From positions 186,001 through 250,000 of the forward strand of contig NZ_JAJBMO010000002.1 in NCBI RefSeq assembly GCF_020537505.1: a stretch of DNA of 64,000 nucleotides, read 5' to 3'. Under the pieces are notes generated by a model. It searched no databases. It saw only the letters and a list, made by a program, of their open reading frames with translations, and was not told where the DNA came from. A program made the translations under genes and the position numbers. Each line of letters starts with the position of its first letter. The stretch's first letter is position 1. Source of the DNA: Blautia glucerasea. GTDB taxonomy: Bacteria > Bacillota > Clostridia > Lachnospirales > Lachnospiraceae. Below, piece after piece: positions 28,323 through 37,338 of the stretch.

Positions 28323-30377
28323 CTATAATCCAAGGTTTTCAAGGTCATATTTCATATAAGTATTTAATCTTTCCCGCAATTTTTCATGCTGTGGCAGCTG
28401 CAATTCACGGTCAAGCTCCAACAGCCCGCCAGCTGCATCACTGGCCGCCTTCAGCACATCAGAGTCCTGATAAATATTCCCGATCCGGAATTCCAGCTGT
28501 CCGCTCTGACGGATTCCAAACAGATCTCCCGGTCCCCGGAGCTTCAGGTCCTCCCCTGCAATAAAAAATCCATCGTTGGATTTATTCAAAATCTCCAGTC
28601 GCTTAGAGGTTTCCTCTTCTTCATTTCCCTGCATAAAAATACAGTAGGACTGATACTCTCCACGTCCAACACGTCCCCTCAGCTGATGAAGCTGGGCAAG
28701 TCCAAACCGCTCTGCATTTTCTACCATCATCACAGTGGCATTGGGCACATTTACCCCTACCTCTACTACCGTAGTCGATACCAGCACCTGGATTTCTCCC
28801 TTGGCAAACTGTTCCATAATGGCATTTTTTTCCTTGGGCTTCATCTTTCCATGAAGCATGCCGATGGTGATATCGAATGGAAAGATCTCCCTCAGGCGTG
28901 CTGTATAGTCCGTTACATTTTCCCCATCTGCGCCCTCGCTTTCTTCTACCATAGGACAGATCACGTAGGCCTGGCGCCCCTCCCGCACCTGGCGCTCTAT
29001 AAAGGAATAAGCCTTTGGTCGGTAGGAAGTGCCAACTACGCAGTTCTTAATAGGAAGACGCAGGGCTGGAAGCTCATCTATAATAGAAATATCCAGGTCT
29101 CCGTATACAATGATAGCAAGGGTTCTGGGGATAGGGGTGGCACTCATAACCAGTACATGAGGCGCATTGCCTCTGGTGGTCAGGGCTTCCCTCTGCTTCA
29201 CACCAAAACGGTGCTGCTCATCGGTGATCACAAGGCCCAGGTTTTCGTACATTACTTTTTCCTGGATCAGCGCGTGGGTACCAATGATCACATTTGCTTC
29301 CCCGGACGCAATTTCCCCGTAAATTCTCCTTTTCTCCTTCTGGGTGGCAGAACCAGTGAGAAGAACAGGATGACAGGAAGTGATTCCCTGCTCTTCCATT
29401 AATTTCGTAAAGGCCTCAAAGTGCTGGTTTGCCAGAACCTCCGTAGGCACCATCAAAGCTGCCTGATAGCCATTTTCCACAGTGAGGACCATAGCCAGAA
29501 AAGCAAGAATGGTCTTTCCGCTTCCTACATCTCCCTGAACCAGCCTGGACATCAGGGAGTGGCTGCAAAGATCCCGTTCGATCTCATGCCAGGCATTCAG
29601 CTGTGCCCTGGTCAAACGATAAGGCAAGCCTTCCATGATCTGCTCTGTCGTCCATACCGGCTTCATGGGAAATGCATTAGGGGCTTCCTCTGTCTTGCCC
29701 TTCAGAATCTGCACTGCCAGGATAAAAAGCAGAAATTCATCAAATACAAGGCGTTTCCGGGCAACAAGAAGCTCCTGCATATTTGCCGGAAAGTGAATGG
29801 TGGAAATGGCGTAATTGTCGTCTGCAAGGTGGTAAAATTCCTTTATCTCATCTGGCAGAAATTCAGTCTGCAGGCTCTGCTCATCCAGGATCTGGTGCAT
29901 CAGCCTGACGATCAGCTTATTGGTAAGACCGGCCGTAAGTCCGTAGATTGGCTGCATGCTGTGAAGGATTTTTTCATAGGCTGCTGCCGTAAAAATCTCC
30001 GGATGCTCCATCTCCAGCCGGCCTTTCTTTTTGGAGATCCTGCCCCGGAGGATGAAACAGCTGCCTTTTTTTAATGTATTTTTCAAATAGGGCGCATTAA
30101 ACCACACGACAGGCAGTCTGCCGGTGGTATCTGCCACTGTAATGGAAATTACCTGAAGGTTGCGGATCTTGTTTACGTAAACACCAGTGGTAATGGTGCC
30201 GCAGATGGCAGCCACAGAATTTTCCTTCAGAGAACCGATTTCCTCTGGAGCCTCATATGCGTCATAATTTCTTGGATAATAGTGAAGCAGATCGTCGGTT
30301 GTGGTGATACCGATCTTCTGAAATAGTTTTTCTGTTTTTTCTCCTACACCTTTTAGTTCCCGAAGAAGTTTTGCCAC
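28323..30377 (-). CDS. recG: ATP-dependent DNA helicase RecG
   Basis: A 684-residue protein, the usual RecG length. The wedge OB-fold domain is at about 1-200 (LLHYYPRNYDAYEAPEEIGS). Helicase motifs follow: Walker A QGDVGSGKT, the DExH box ITDEQHRFG, motif III LVMSATPIPRTLA, motif V TTVVEVGVNVPNA and motif VI QLRGRVGRGEYQS. It remodels stalled forks and Holliday junctions. Its gene lies just downstream of the DAK-family gene, as is common in Firmicutes. It is complete. Confidence 0.97.
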   Translation of the reverse strand: MAKLLRELKGVGEKTEKLFQKIGITTTDDLLHYYPRNYDAYEAPEEIGSLKENSVAAICGTITTGVYVNKIRNLQVISITVADTTGRLPVVWFNAPYLKNTLKKGSCFILRGRISKKKGRLEMEHPEIFTAAAYEKILHSMQPIYGLTAGLTNKLIVRLMHQILDEQSLQTEFLPDEIKEFYHLADDNYAISTIHFPANMQELLVARKRLVFDEFLLFILAVQILKGKTEEAPNAFPMKPVWTTEQIMEGLPYRLTRAQLNAWHEIERDLCSHSLMSRLVQGDVGSGKTILAFLAMVLTVENGYQAALMVPTEVLANQHFEAFTKLMEEQGITSCHPVLLTGSATQKEKRRIYGEIASGEANVIIGTHALIQEKVMYENLGLVITDEQHRFGVKQREALTTRGNAPHVLVMSATPIPRTLAIIVYGDLDISIIDELPALRLPIKNCVVGTSYRPKAYSFIERQVREGRQAYVICPMVEESEGADGENVTDYTARLREIFPFDITIGMLHGKMKPKEKNAIMEQFAKGEIQVLVSTTVVEVGVNVPNATVMMVENAERFGLAQLHQLRGRVGRGEYQSYCIFMQGNEEEETSKRLEILNKSNDGFFIAGEDLKLRGPGDLFGIRQSGQLEFRIGNIYQDSDVLKAASDAAGGLLELDRELQLPQHEKLRERLNTYMKYDLENLGL

Positions 30378-30491
30378 TGTTTTTCCCCTCTTTCTGATTT
30401 AACGAATACTTAACATTCTCTGCGAATTTGCCCGTTATTGTAGCAGCGGTCAAAGCCTCATGCAAACATGAACTTTGACTCCTTGCTCCCT

Positions 30492-30524
30492 AAAAAGAAA
30501 AAGGACGGAAATCTCCCGCCCTTT
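30492..30524 (-). terminator. Terminator after the DAK-family gene
   Basis: On the minus strand AAAAGGGCGGGA pairs with TTCCGTCCTTTTT, with wobble pairs, followed by CTTTTTA. It separates the DAK/Asp23 operon from recG. Confidence 0.7.
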
Positions 30525-30544
30525 TCTTTTTATAGCCGAATTAT

Positions 30545-32233
30545 TTATTCAACAGAAATAATGTAATAGTAGATTGGCTGTCCGCCCATGTTTACCTCTA
30601 CTTCACAATCCGGATATGCTTCTTCCAGCTCTGCTGCAAGATTCTCAGCGTCTTCTTCTGTAGTCTCGGCACCATAATAAATGCTGATCACCTCAGAATC
30701 CTCATCAACCATAGCCGCCACCATCTCTTTGGCAACCTTCTCACGGCCCTTGCCTACTGCAAGGATTCCATGATCGCCAATTCCCATAATGTCGCCTTCA
30801 TGGATCTCTTTCTCATCCAGTCTGGTGTCGCGGACTGCATAAGTTACCTGTCCGGTCTTCACCATGGATACAGCCTCCATCATGGCTTCCAGATTCTCTT
30901 CCCCGTTCAGCTCCGGCTGGAAGCTGATCAAAGCTGTAATTCCCTGAGGAATGGACTTGGTAGGAACTACCACAATCTCTTTGTCCTCGGTAAGGTCTCT
31001 TGCCTGATTTGCCGCAAGAACAATATTCTTATTATTCGGGAAAATATAAATCGTATCTGCATTTACCTTAGCGATGGCATTGAGCATGTCCTCCGTACTT
31101 GGGTTCATGGTCTGACCGCCCTCAATGATGTAATCTACATTCAGCTCTTTAAATAGTGTGGAAAGTCCCTCTCCAACAGAAACGCTGATAAAGCCGTATT
31201 TCTTTCGCTCCTTAGCTGCTTTCTCTGCAGCTTCCTTCTTCTCCTGCTCTTCCTGCTCCCTGGCAAGTTTCTCGGCATCCTTGATCAGTTTCTCCTGATG
31301 CTCCTCACGCATGTTATCGATCTTCATACGGGAAAGGGCACCGTAGGTCAGGGCTTTCTCAAAGGCCTGTCCAGGATGGTTCGTGTGTACATGTACTTTT
31401 ACGATCTCATCGTCTGCCACCAGAACAATGGAATCTCCAATGGATGTCAGGAATTCCTTGAAGCTATGAAGTTCTTCATCTGGAAGTGGTTTGTCCAGAA
31501 GAATGATGAACTCTGTACAGTATCCGAATTTAATATCTGCTTCTGCCTGCTGGGAGATCTTGGTGACTGCAGGACCGGAAGAAGCCTTCTCAAATGCGGA
31601 ATAGTCGATTTCTTTGCCAAGATAGCCGTCAAATGCGCCGCGGAAAACTTCCAGAAGACCCTGTCCGCCTGAGTCTACCACACCGGCTTCTTTCAGAACT
31701 GGAAGCATCTCCGGTGTACGTGCAAGGGTCTTCTCTGCGTGCTCAAAAACAGCGCGGAAGAAAAGCTCCAGGTTGGCTGACTCTTCCGCGATCTCCGCAG
31801 CTTTAACAGCAGCCTCCCGCGCTACCGTAAGGATTGTTCCTTCCTTCGGCTTCATAACTGCCTTGTATGCAGTCTCTACAGCCTTCTCCATAGCAGCTGC
31901 AATCACAACTGCATCCATCTCCTTATATCCCTTGGTTCCCTTAGTAAAGCCTCTGAGAAGCTGGGAAAGGATAACTCCTGAGTTGCCTCTGGCTCCACGC
32001 AGGGAACCGGAAGAAATGGCCTTGGCAAGTGTCTCCATATCCGGATCTGCCAGGCTGCTTACCTCTGCTGCAGCTGACATGATGGTCATTGTCATATTCG
32101 TACCGGTATCTCCATCCGGAACCGGGAATACATTCAGCTCGTTGATCCATTCTTTCTTCGCTTCCAGGTTCTTGGCTCCTGCCAGGAACATTCTGGAAAG
32201 TATCTTGGCGTCTATGGTCTGTCTATCCACCAC
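30545..32233 (-). CDS. DAK2-domain kinase, FakA/YloV-like
   Basis: A 562-residue protein. The N-terminal DhaL/DAK2 domain (1-200) has the ATP/Mg signature NVFPVPDGDTGTNM and SSGSLRGARGNSG. The middle region and the C-terminal DegV-partner-like domain match FakA/YloV. In Firmicutes FakA phosphorylates fatty acids bound to FakB so that they can enter phospholipids. There is a charged insert near 315-345. The gene is preceded by asp23, as in B. subtilis (yloU-yloV). The partner FakB is not in the window. Confidence 0.93.
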   Translation of the reverse strand: MVDRQTIDAKILSRMFLAGAKNLEAKKEWINELNVFPVPDGDTGTNMTMTIMSAAAEVSSLADPDMETLAKAISSGSLRGARGNSGVILSQLLRGFTKGTKGYKEMDAVVIAAAMEKAVETAYKAVMKPKEGTILTVAREAAVKAAEIAEESANLELFFRAVFEHAEKTLARTPEMLPVLKEAGVVDSGGQGLLEVFRGAFDGYLGKEIDYSAFEKASSGPAVTKISQQAEADIKFGYCTEFIILLDKPLPDEELHSFKEFLTSIGDSIVLVADDEIVKVHVHTNHPGQAFEKALTYGALSRMKIDNMREEHQEKLIKDAEKLAREQEEQEKKEAAEKAAKERKKYGFISVSVGEGLSTLFKELNVDYIIEGGQTMNPSTEDMLNAIAKVNADTIYIFPNNKNIVLAANQARDLTEDKEIVVVPTKSIPQGITALISFQPELNGEENLEAMMEAVSMVKTGQVTYAVRDTRLDEKEIHEGDIMGIGDHGILAVGKGREKVAKEMVAAMVDEDSEVISIYYGAETTEEDAENLAAELEEAYPDCEVEVNMGGQPIYYYIISVE

Positions 32234-32251
32234 AAGTTTCCTCCTCTAATC

Positions 32252-32611
32252 CTAATCTATTGCACGAACGCCTTCTACGCAAATGTTGATCTTCTCAATC
32301 TCCATTCCTGTAAAAGCCTCGACTTTGTATTTCACATTGTTTACAAGATTATCTGCAATCGTGCTGATATTCACGCCGTATGCCACGATCACGTGGAAAT
32401 CAAGGCGGATTTTATTATCCTCTGTGATCTTAACATTTATACCATGCTGCAGGGAATCTCTTCGGAGCAGCTTCACAAGACCGTCTTTCATGCTGACAGC
32501 TGCCATACCGATAATACCGAAACATTCTACTGCAACGCTTCCTGCATAAGTCGCAATTACATCCGTATCAATAATGATCTGGCCAAGACCTGAATCTATA
32601 CGTCCTTTCAT
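32252..32611 (-). CDS. Asp23/Gls24 family envelope protein (YloU-like)
   Basis: ATG at 32611 (119 aa) follows GGAGGTAAACC. The core GQIIIDTDVIATYAGSVAVE and IRLDFHVIVAYGVNISTIAD are typical of Asp23/YloU. These proteins sit at the membrane and take part in envelope stress or fatty-acid metabolism. It forms an operon with the DAK-family gene, as in other Firmicutes. The ten codons upstream of the chosen ATG are not likely used. Confidence 0.9.
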   Translation of the reverse strand: MKGRIDSGLGQIIIDTDVIATYAGSVAVECFGIIGMAAVSMKDGLVKLLRRDSLQHGINVKITEDNKIRLDFHVIVAYGVNISTIADNLVNNVKYKVEAFTGMEIEKINICVEGVRAID

Positions 32612-32655
32612 ATGGTTTACCTCCATTAATTTGGTTTTCAAAATGTATATACCAT

Positions 32656-32684
32656 ATTATACCCTTTTTTTCTCCATTACACAA
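32656..32684 (-). promoter_or_regulatory. Promoter of the asp23-DAK operon
   Basis: On the minus strand TTGTGT (32679-32684), 17 bases, TATAAT (32656-32661), 45 bases before the start codon. It is divergent from the rpmB promoter. Confidence 0.6.
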
Positions 32685-32758
32685 TGTCCAATTTTAGCAC
32701 GCATTTAAGCAAATAGCAAATTTATTTTAAATTGTTTTAAAATTTTCCTTTTTTTTGC

Positions 32759-32787
32759 TTGCAAAATAGTTTTCCATCTGTTAAAAT
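32759..32787 (+). promoter_or_regulatory. Promoter of rpmB
   Basis: TTGCAA (32759-32764), 17 bases, TAAAAT (32782-32787) on the plus strand, followed by the AAGGAGGTG ribosome site of rpmB at 32812. Confidence 0.65.
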
Positions 32788-32824
32788 ATGAACTGTTGAA
32801 AAAAAGCGTCAAGGAGGTGCTATC

Positions 32825-33010
32825 ATGGCTAAATGCGCAATTTGTGAAAAAGGTGCTCATTTCGGAAATAATGTGAGTCATTCCCATAGAAGATCCAATA
32901 AGATGTGGAAATCAAACGTGAAATCCGTTAAAGTTAAAACTGAAGGCGGAGCTAAGAAAATGTACGTATGTACTTCCTGCTTAAGATCCGGAAACGTTGA
33001 AAGAGCCTAA
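32825..33010 (+). CDS. rpmB: 50S ribosomal protein L28
   Basis: A 61-residue protein, MAKCAICEKGAHFGNNVSHS at the start and VKVKTEGGAKKMYVCTSCLR near the end: the usual bacterial L28, with a four-cysteine zinc pattern (CAIC and CTSC). It is part of the large ribosomal subunit. AAGGAGGTG precedes the ATG. It stands alone, divergent from the asp23 operon, with its own promoter and terminator. Confidence 0.97.
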   Translation: MAKCAICEKGAHFGNNVSHSHRRSNKMWKSNVKSVKVKTEGGAKKMYVCTSCLRSGNVERA

Positions 33011-33017
33011 GAAACAC

Positions 33018-33051
33018 CTGCCCTCACATTTTTGTGGGGGCTGTTTTTTTG
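33018..33051 (+). terminator. rpmB terminator
   Basis: GCCCTCACA-TTTT-TGTGGGGGC hairpin followed by TGTTTTTTT, eight bases after the stop codon. Confidence 0.9.
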
Positions 33052-33075
33052 CTCTGGTTACTGATAATGGTGGCA

Positions 33076-33130
33076 CAATACAAAATGGGTATGGGAGGAT
33101 TAGCCGATAATCTAATCTTCTCATACCCAT
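33076..33130 (-). terminator. Long hairpin terminator facing rpmB
   Basis: A 19-bp near-perfect stem (33085-33103 with 33112-33130, arms ATGGGTATGGGAGGATTAG and its partner) is followed on the minus strand by TTTTGTATTG. It ends transcription of the small membrane protein and of genes upstream. Confidence 0.8.
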
Positions 33131-33268
33131 TTATTTACAAAACAGGTGATAGCCGCACAGCAGACATAGGGCTGCTGTGATTAGAAGTGCAGTGGTCTCG
33201 GAGACAAGTAAGCTGATTACCATGCCTAGTCCGATGAAGAACAGCATAAAGCCAAGAGCTTTTCCCAT
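33131..33268 (-). CDS. Small hydrophobic membrane protein
   Basis: A 45-residue frame beginning MGKALGFMLFFIGLGMVISL, then a second hydrophobic helix (ALLITAALCLLCGY). It would be a two-span membrane peptide. A strong terminator begins at its stop codon, which supports an expressed gene. The ribosome site is weak (GGGGCTCT). It lies downstream of gerW/ytfJ on the same strand. Small membrane proteins like this are common in spore-formers, but the function here is unknown. Confidence 0.55.
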   Translation of the reverse strand: MGKALGFMLFFIGLGMVISLLVSETTALLITAALCLLCGYHLFCK

Positions 33269-33310
33269 GATTCATAGAGCCCCGCATCTTTGGTTTACTA
33301 TATTTTATGC

Positions 33311-33688
33311 TTATTCCTCTTCAGAATTTACAGTTTCTTCTGCGGTGTCACTTCCACCAGGCGCAAAGCGGTTTACAAAGTCAGGAACCATATCCAGAAC
33401 TTTAGTAAGACCATCCTGGTTCTTTACGTTTACAAGCTTGGTGGTACCGTTCTGGATAACCAGGACTGCACATGGGGTCATCTTTCCGGCAAGACCGCCG
33501 CCGCCGTTATTTTTCTTCTCGCCTGCGAATGCACCGGCGCCAACACCAAAGGATACATCCACCAGTGGAAGTATAATGGTATCTCCTACATGAATTGCAT
33601 CTCCCACTACTGTCTTGGCAGATACAAAGCCATCCATTCCCTTAAACAGGGAGCTTACGGTTTCTTTAAAGTTGTTTTCATTTTCCAT
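33311..33688 (-). CDS. ytfJ: Spore protein GerW/YtfJ
   Basis: A 125-residue protein with the YtfJ/GerW core: GDAIHVGDTIILPLVDVSFG, VGAGAF and a glycine-rich NNGGGGLAGKMTPCAVLVI segment. It is a sporulation-linked protein needed for normal germination in B. subtilis. The neighbour upstream is its usual partner of DUF2953 (YtfI-like). The C-terminal tail is acidic. It indicates a spore-forming host. Confidence 0.93.
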   Translation of the reverse strand: MENENNFKETVSSLFKGMDGFVSAKTVVGDAIHVGDTIILPLVDVSFGVGAGAFAGEKKNNGGGGLAGKMTPCAVLVIQNGTTKLVNVKNQDGLTKVLDMVPDFVNRFAPGGSDTAEETVNSEEE

Positions 33689-33690
33689 TT

Positions 33691-34776
33691 TTAGTCCTCC
33701 TTATGCTTCCATCGGTTGATAACGTATTTTATATTTTTATTGAAGTAAATCTCTATTGCTGCCTTTATGAACATGATGCCATAGATACGGCCTTTCAGGG
33801 ATACGTTTCCTGTCAGCTGGTTCCCTCCTTCAAAAAGAGGTGTAACCTGGATCCGGTTCTTATGGAATGGAAACGTCATTCCAAGGATGGCTAAGACTGT
33901 GCCTGTGATAGATGGATCTTCACAGCCAAAGGTAACTGCACCTTCCACTTTTGTTGGCAATACGTGATGGATCAGACCTTTTGCATCTTTCCACACCAGG
34001 GAAAGAGCTGCCTTGGTGCGTTCATTGGTGAGAAATGCATTCCACCAGTTAAGTTTGCCTGTTATGCTGGAAAGTGTTTTCTTTATCGTTCTGATTTTCT
34101 CGATAATACCTCTAATTATTGAAATAATCTTATTCCAGATATTTCCCGGGAGCCAGATTATTTTACTTAGTATTTCCCGGATACGGGCAAATAAACCAGG
34201 CTTTGGATTCGCTTCTGTATCTTTCTCCTGCTCCGGCACTGATTGCTCCATTGTCTGAGATTCTATAGATGTATTTTCCAGTTGTACGGTTTCCACCTGT
34301 TTCTGCGCTGGCGGTTGTGCCGGTTTGTTTTCCTGCTGCACCTTCTCTGCTTTTGCATCACCAGCAGAATCTTTCACTGCCGGCTTCGTTTTTCTATTTT
34401 TTTGGGGTGTTCCCTTCGTCTGCACAGATTTCTTCATTTGTCCGCTTCCAGAGTATCTGCTGCCTGAACGCTTTCTGGTATTGCCTTTTAATTTTCCCAG
34501 CCAGCCTTTTATGGATTCTACGGAAACCCCAAAGAGGGTGATCACCAGCTTTCCTTCCCCATTATGAAAGGAAAATCTGGCGCATATGGCCCGAAACAGC
34601 CAGGTGACTCTGGCTTCCGCTTCTGTTTCCTTGAAACTGTCTGTCTCCTTCACAGCCTGCGCCCGGTAGCGTACCGGACAGAAAAGCAAAAGAAGCACCG
34701 CAAGGAGCGCAAGTCCCAGCAGGATTCCCAGTACGACCAATATAAATTTTATGAGGATCCACAGTATATGTAACAT
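33691..34776 (-). CDS. DUF2953 protein (YtfI-like)
   Basis: A 361-residue protein with one N-terminal transmembrane helix (IKFILVVLGILLGLALLAVL) and a DUF2953 pattern in the first half (FCPVRYRAQAV, WLFRAICARFSFHNGEGKLV). A long low-complexity linker follows (about 105-185, rich in Lys, Gln, Pro and Glu). The C-terminal domain has the family's ending (SLKGRIYGIMFIKAAIEIYF). DUF2953 genes adjoin gerW/ytfJ in many spore-formers. It may act with that protein at the forespore membrane. Confidence 0.85.
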   Translation of the reverse strand: MLHILWILIKFILVVLGILLGLALLAVLLLLFCPVRYRAQAVKETDSFKETEAEARVTWLFRAICARFSFHNGEGKLVITLFGVSVESIKGWLGKLKGNTRKRSGSRYSGSGQMKKSVQTKGTPQKNRKTKPAVKDSAGDAKAEKVQQENKPAQPPAQKQVETVQLENTSIESQTMEQSVPEQEKDTEANPKPGLFARIREILSKIIWLPGNIWNKIISIIRGIIEKIRTIKKTLSSITGKLNWWNAFLTNERTKAALSLVWKDAKGLIHHVLPTKVEGAVTFGCEDPSITGTVLAILGMTFPFHKNRIQVTPLFEGGNQLTGNVSLKGRIYGIMFIKAAIEIYFNKNIKYVINRWKHKED

Positions 34777-34780
34777 GCGC

Positions 34781-35101
34781 TCACCTGTTCTTAAAATATT
34801 CTTTTACCTGAAATGCACCAGTCTCACCATAAATATTCTTCACAATATCTACCGCCATGTCAATGGCCTCATCTTTTCCCTTGGCCATGCCAACGATTTC
34901 CGGGCATCTGGCATAATAACTTTTCTGGATCAGCATATAGGAAGGCACAATCTCCAGAAGGTTCCCCGGATTCTCTGACAGGGTAACAAGATAGACACCA
35001 AGAGCCATCTTTCCTGCATCAATTCGCCTTCGTGCCTTTGCTGCATCCTTGATTCCTTCCCCTATATAATAGTCTTCTCGCCATTTCAGCATATTGGACA
35101 C
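34781..35101 (-). CDS. Conserved clostridial protein of unknown function
   Basis: A 106-residue helical protein: MLKWREDYYIGEGIKDAAKA, KMALGVYLVTLSENPGNLLE, and a C-terminal MAVDIVKNIYGETGAFQVKE. It is soluble and has no cofactor motif that I can see. It lies five bases upstream of the DUF2953 gene, so they are likely co-transcribed. It looks well conserved in composition, but I do not recognise a named family. Confidence 0.75.
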   Translation of the reverse strand: MSNMLKWREDYYIGEGIKDAAKARRRIDAGKMALGVYLVTLSENPGNLLEIVPSYMLIQKSYYARCPEIVGMAKGKDEAIDMAVDIVKNIYGETGAFQVKEYFKNR

Positions 35102-35179
35102 AACACTCCTTTGTTATAATAATGATTTCCCTTTCCTGGGAATTTTAAACATCATTTGGACAATCTAAATCGTTATACA

Positions 35180-35212
35180 ACAAAGGCTGCGTAAATCAGC
35201 TACGCAGTCCTT
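35180..35212 (-). terminator. Hairpin after the Nudix gene
   Basis: GGCTGCGTA (35185-35193) pairs with TACGCAGTCC (35201-35210). On the minus strand it is followed by a weak T-rich stretch (TTTGTTG). Likely a terminator, moderate strength. Confidence 0.5.
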
Positions 35213-35228
35213 ATTCTCTCCCCATGAG

Positions 35229-35684
35229 TCAGAAATATTTCTGCTGCTTGTCCCACAATCCGGCACTTCGCAGTTCCAGATATTCCTGATACGCCTTCTC
35301 AACAATCTGCTTCTCGTTTGCAAAACGAAGCAGATGGTAAATCTCGTGGAACTTGTAATATCCGGAATCCACAAAAAATTCCTCTCTTTGAGGCTTGCTA
35401 TGATAATTATCCGCCGTCATAAGATACCAATGTACCTCTTTGTTGACCATGTCCTCCGGCACTGTGAAATTATACTGGCTCTTGCCCACATACTTCACAA
35501 TGGAGGCTCTCACATCAGCTTCCTCCTTCACTTCCCGCAATGCGGTCTGCTCATGAGTCTCTCCAGGCTCTACGGTTCCCTTCGGTAAAACCCAGCCTTC
35601 GTAACGGTTTTTGTAAGATTTATATAGTGCAAGAATCTTACCTCGATGAATTACCACACCGCCACAGCTCGTTGCTTCTATCAT
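35229..35684 (-). CDS. Nudix hydrolase (Ap4A hydrolase-like)
   Basis: A 151-residue Nudix protein. The Nudix box is at about residues 37-59: GTVEPGETHEQTALREV, then KEEAD, with Asp where a glycine is usual. The start (TSCGGVVIHRGKILALYKS) resembles MutT-type and diadenosine-tetraphosphate hydrolases. It would cleave nucleoside diphosphate-linked compounds, for example Ap4A. Substrate cannot be fixed from sequence. It stands as a single gene with its own hairpin terminator. Confidence 0.9.
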   Translation of the reverse strand: MIEATSCGGVVIHRGKILALYKSYKNRYEGWVLPKGTVEPGETHEQTALREVKEEADVRASIVKYVGKSQYNFTVPEDMVNKEVHWYLMTADNYHSKPQREEFFVDSGYYKFHEIYHLLRFANEKQIVEKAYQEYLELRSAGLWDKQQKYF

Positions 35685-35785
35685 GCTGCAATCCTCCTGT
35701 AATGCGTGTGTTTTCTAAACTGTATATAGTATACCTCTTTTTCAGAAAACTGGCAACAGGGAATGTCAATTCTATCTAAAATCCC

Positions 35786-35813
35786 GGTTACTGCCCACGC
35801 CCTGACCAGTAAC
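35786..35813 (-). terminator. Hairpin downstream of the PBP gene
   Basis: GTTACTG and CAGTAAC pair across a 13-base loop (35786-35813). On the minus strand a short GGGATTTTAG follows. It is a probable but weak terminator for the ftsW-like/PBP operon. Confidence 0.4.
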
Positions 35814-35856
35814 ACGCTTCGCGATGCACAGAATATAAGGGAACTCCAGTCATATG

Positions 35857-37338
35857 TTAATTAGAATAATAAGCATCAAAAATCTGTCCAGCAATAGGAA
35901 CCGCTGCTTCGCTGCCGGAACCGCCGTTCTCCACGATCACTGCTACTACCAGATCTGGATCATCCACATTGGAATAACCGATAAACCAGGAATGGCTGTG
36001 TCCTTCCTCGTCGAACTCCGCGGAACCGGTCTTACCGGCTACTGTATAGCTTCTTCCGGAAAGAGCGGAAGCGGTACCGGAATCTACAACCTGTTTCATC
36101 AGCTTACCAAGAAGATTTGCCTCATTGGAGCTCATCAGTCTCTTATAAACTGCCGGTTCTGTCTTCTTCACAGAATCCCCATTGTCATTTACCACCTCAT
36201 CAATCAGATAAGGTTTCATCAACACACCGTCATTTGCAATGGCACAGGTGATCAGTGCCATATGCATGGGGGAAACCAGGGTATTTCCCTGTCCAATGGA
36301 AGTCTGCATGACCAGAGGCGTCACGGAATTCCGATCCAGGGAGAAGCTGCTGGTCCTGTAGGAATTCAACGGCAGACTTTTATTAAACAAAAGGTCTTCC
36401 GCAGTCTCGCGAAGAGATGCACCGCCAAGATCCACTCCAATATTCGCAAAAGCACAGTTACAGGAATTGGCAAAAGCGGAATAGAAATCCTCCTGTCCGT
36501 GAACGGTATTGTGATAACAATGGATGGTATGATCCTCCAGGGTTATGCTTCCCTCGCACAGAAAATTGTAGCCCTCAAAAGTCCCCTTCTTACGGAAATA
36601 ATCAAGAGCCGTCACTACCTTAAATGTAGAACCAGGCGGATATGCGCCATTGGTAGCCCTGTTCAGAAGACTGCTGTCATTCTCATCATTTACCAGATAC
36701 TCCCAATTATCCGCAATGGTATTGGGATCAAAATCCGGCTTGCTCACTTCTACCAGCCTCCTGCCCGTAGACGGTTCGATCACTACAACTGCCCCTCTTC
36801 TGTCCCCTAAAGCATTATAGGCAACACTCTGAAGATTGGCATTTAAGGTAGAAATCACGGTATCTCCCGTGTTTTTCTCGTTAAGGAACTGATTCTTCAT
36901 CTGTGTCAGGAAAAAGGAATGGGATGTCAGAAGGGTAAAGTTCGCTTCTGATTCCAGACCGCTCTTTCCATTGGAATCAAATCCTACAACATGGGAAAAC
37001 ATATTGGAATACGGATAATTACGTGTCTCTGTCCCGTCTTCACTTACATTGGTCTGGGCCAGAACCTGGCCGTCAGAAGAAAGGATCCTGCCCCGCACCA
37101 CCCGGTCAGAGAAAGAATCCTGTCTGGTATTATAGGGACTGTTGATAAAGTCATCACTTTTAAAGCCATCAAAATAAATCAGATACCCGATCATACTGAT
37201 AAAGATGATTCCAAAGAAGATGGAAACAAAGGTATATTCTTTATTTCTGGCTTTGCGCTTTTTAGTAATCTCTTTCTGCCGCTGCCTCAGCAGCTCTCTG
37301 TCTCGCTCTCTTTGCTGCCTCTCGTCGATGTCTCTCAA
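35857..37338 (-). CDS. Penicillin-binding protein (transpeptidase, PbpA/FtsI family)
   Basis: No ATG fits; TTG at 37338 is the best start (493 aa), after GAGGACG, and overlaps the FtsW/RodA-like gene. One transmembrane helix (TFVSIFFGIIFISMIGYLIYF) follows a very basic N-terminus. The periplasmic transpeptidase has the active-site STFK in PPGSTFKVV, an SxN-like SCN in FANSCNCAF, and KTG in AGKTGSAEF. It crosslinks peptidoglycan with its FtsW/RodA glycosyltransferase partner encoded just before it. Which process (elongation, division or spore) cannot be told. Confidence 0.92.
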   Translation of the reverse strand: MRDIDERQQRERDRELLRQRQKEITKKRKARNKEYTFVSIFFGIIFISMIGYLIYFDGFKSDDFINSPYNTRQDSFSDRVVRGRILSSDGQVLAQTNVSEDGTETRNYPYSNMFSHVVGFDSNGKSGLESEANFTLLTSHSFFLTQMKNQFLNEKNTGDTVISTLNANLQSVAYNALGDRRGAVVVIEPSTGRRLVEVSKPDFDPNTIADNWEYLVNDENDSSLLNRATNGAYPPGSTFKVVTALDYFRKKGTFEGYNFLCEGSITLEDHTIHCYHNTVHGQEDFYSAFANSCNCAFANIGVDLGGASLRETAEDLLFNKSLPLNSYRTSSFSLDRNSVTPLVMQTSIGQGNTLVSPMHMALITCAIANDGVLMKPYLIDEVVNDNGDSVKKTEPAVYKRLMSSNEANLLGKLMKQVVDSGTASALSGRSYTVAGKTGSAEFDEEGHSHSWFIGYSNVDDPDLVVAVIVENGGSGSEAAVPIAGQIFDAYYSN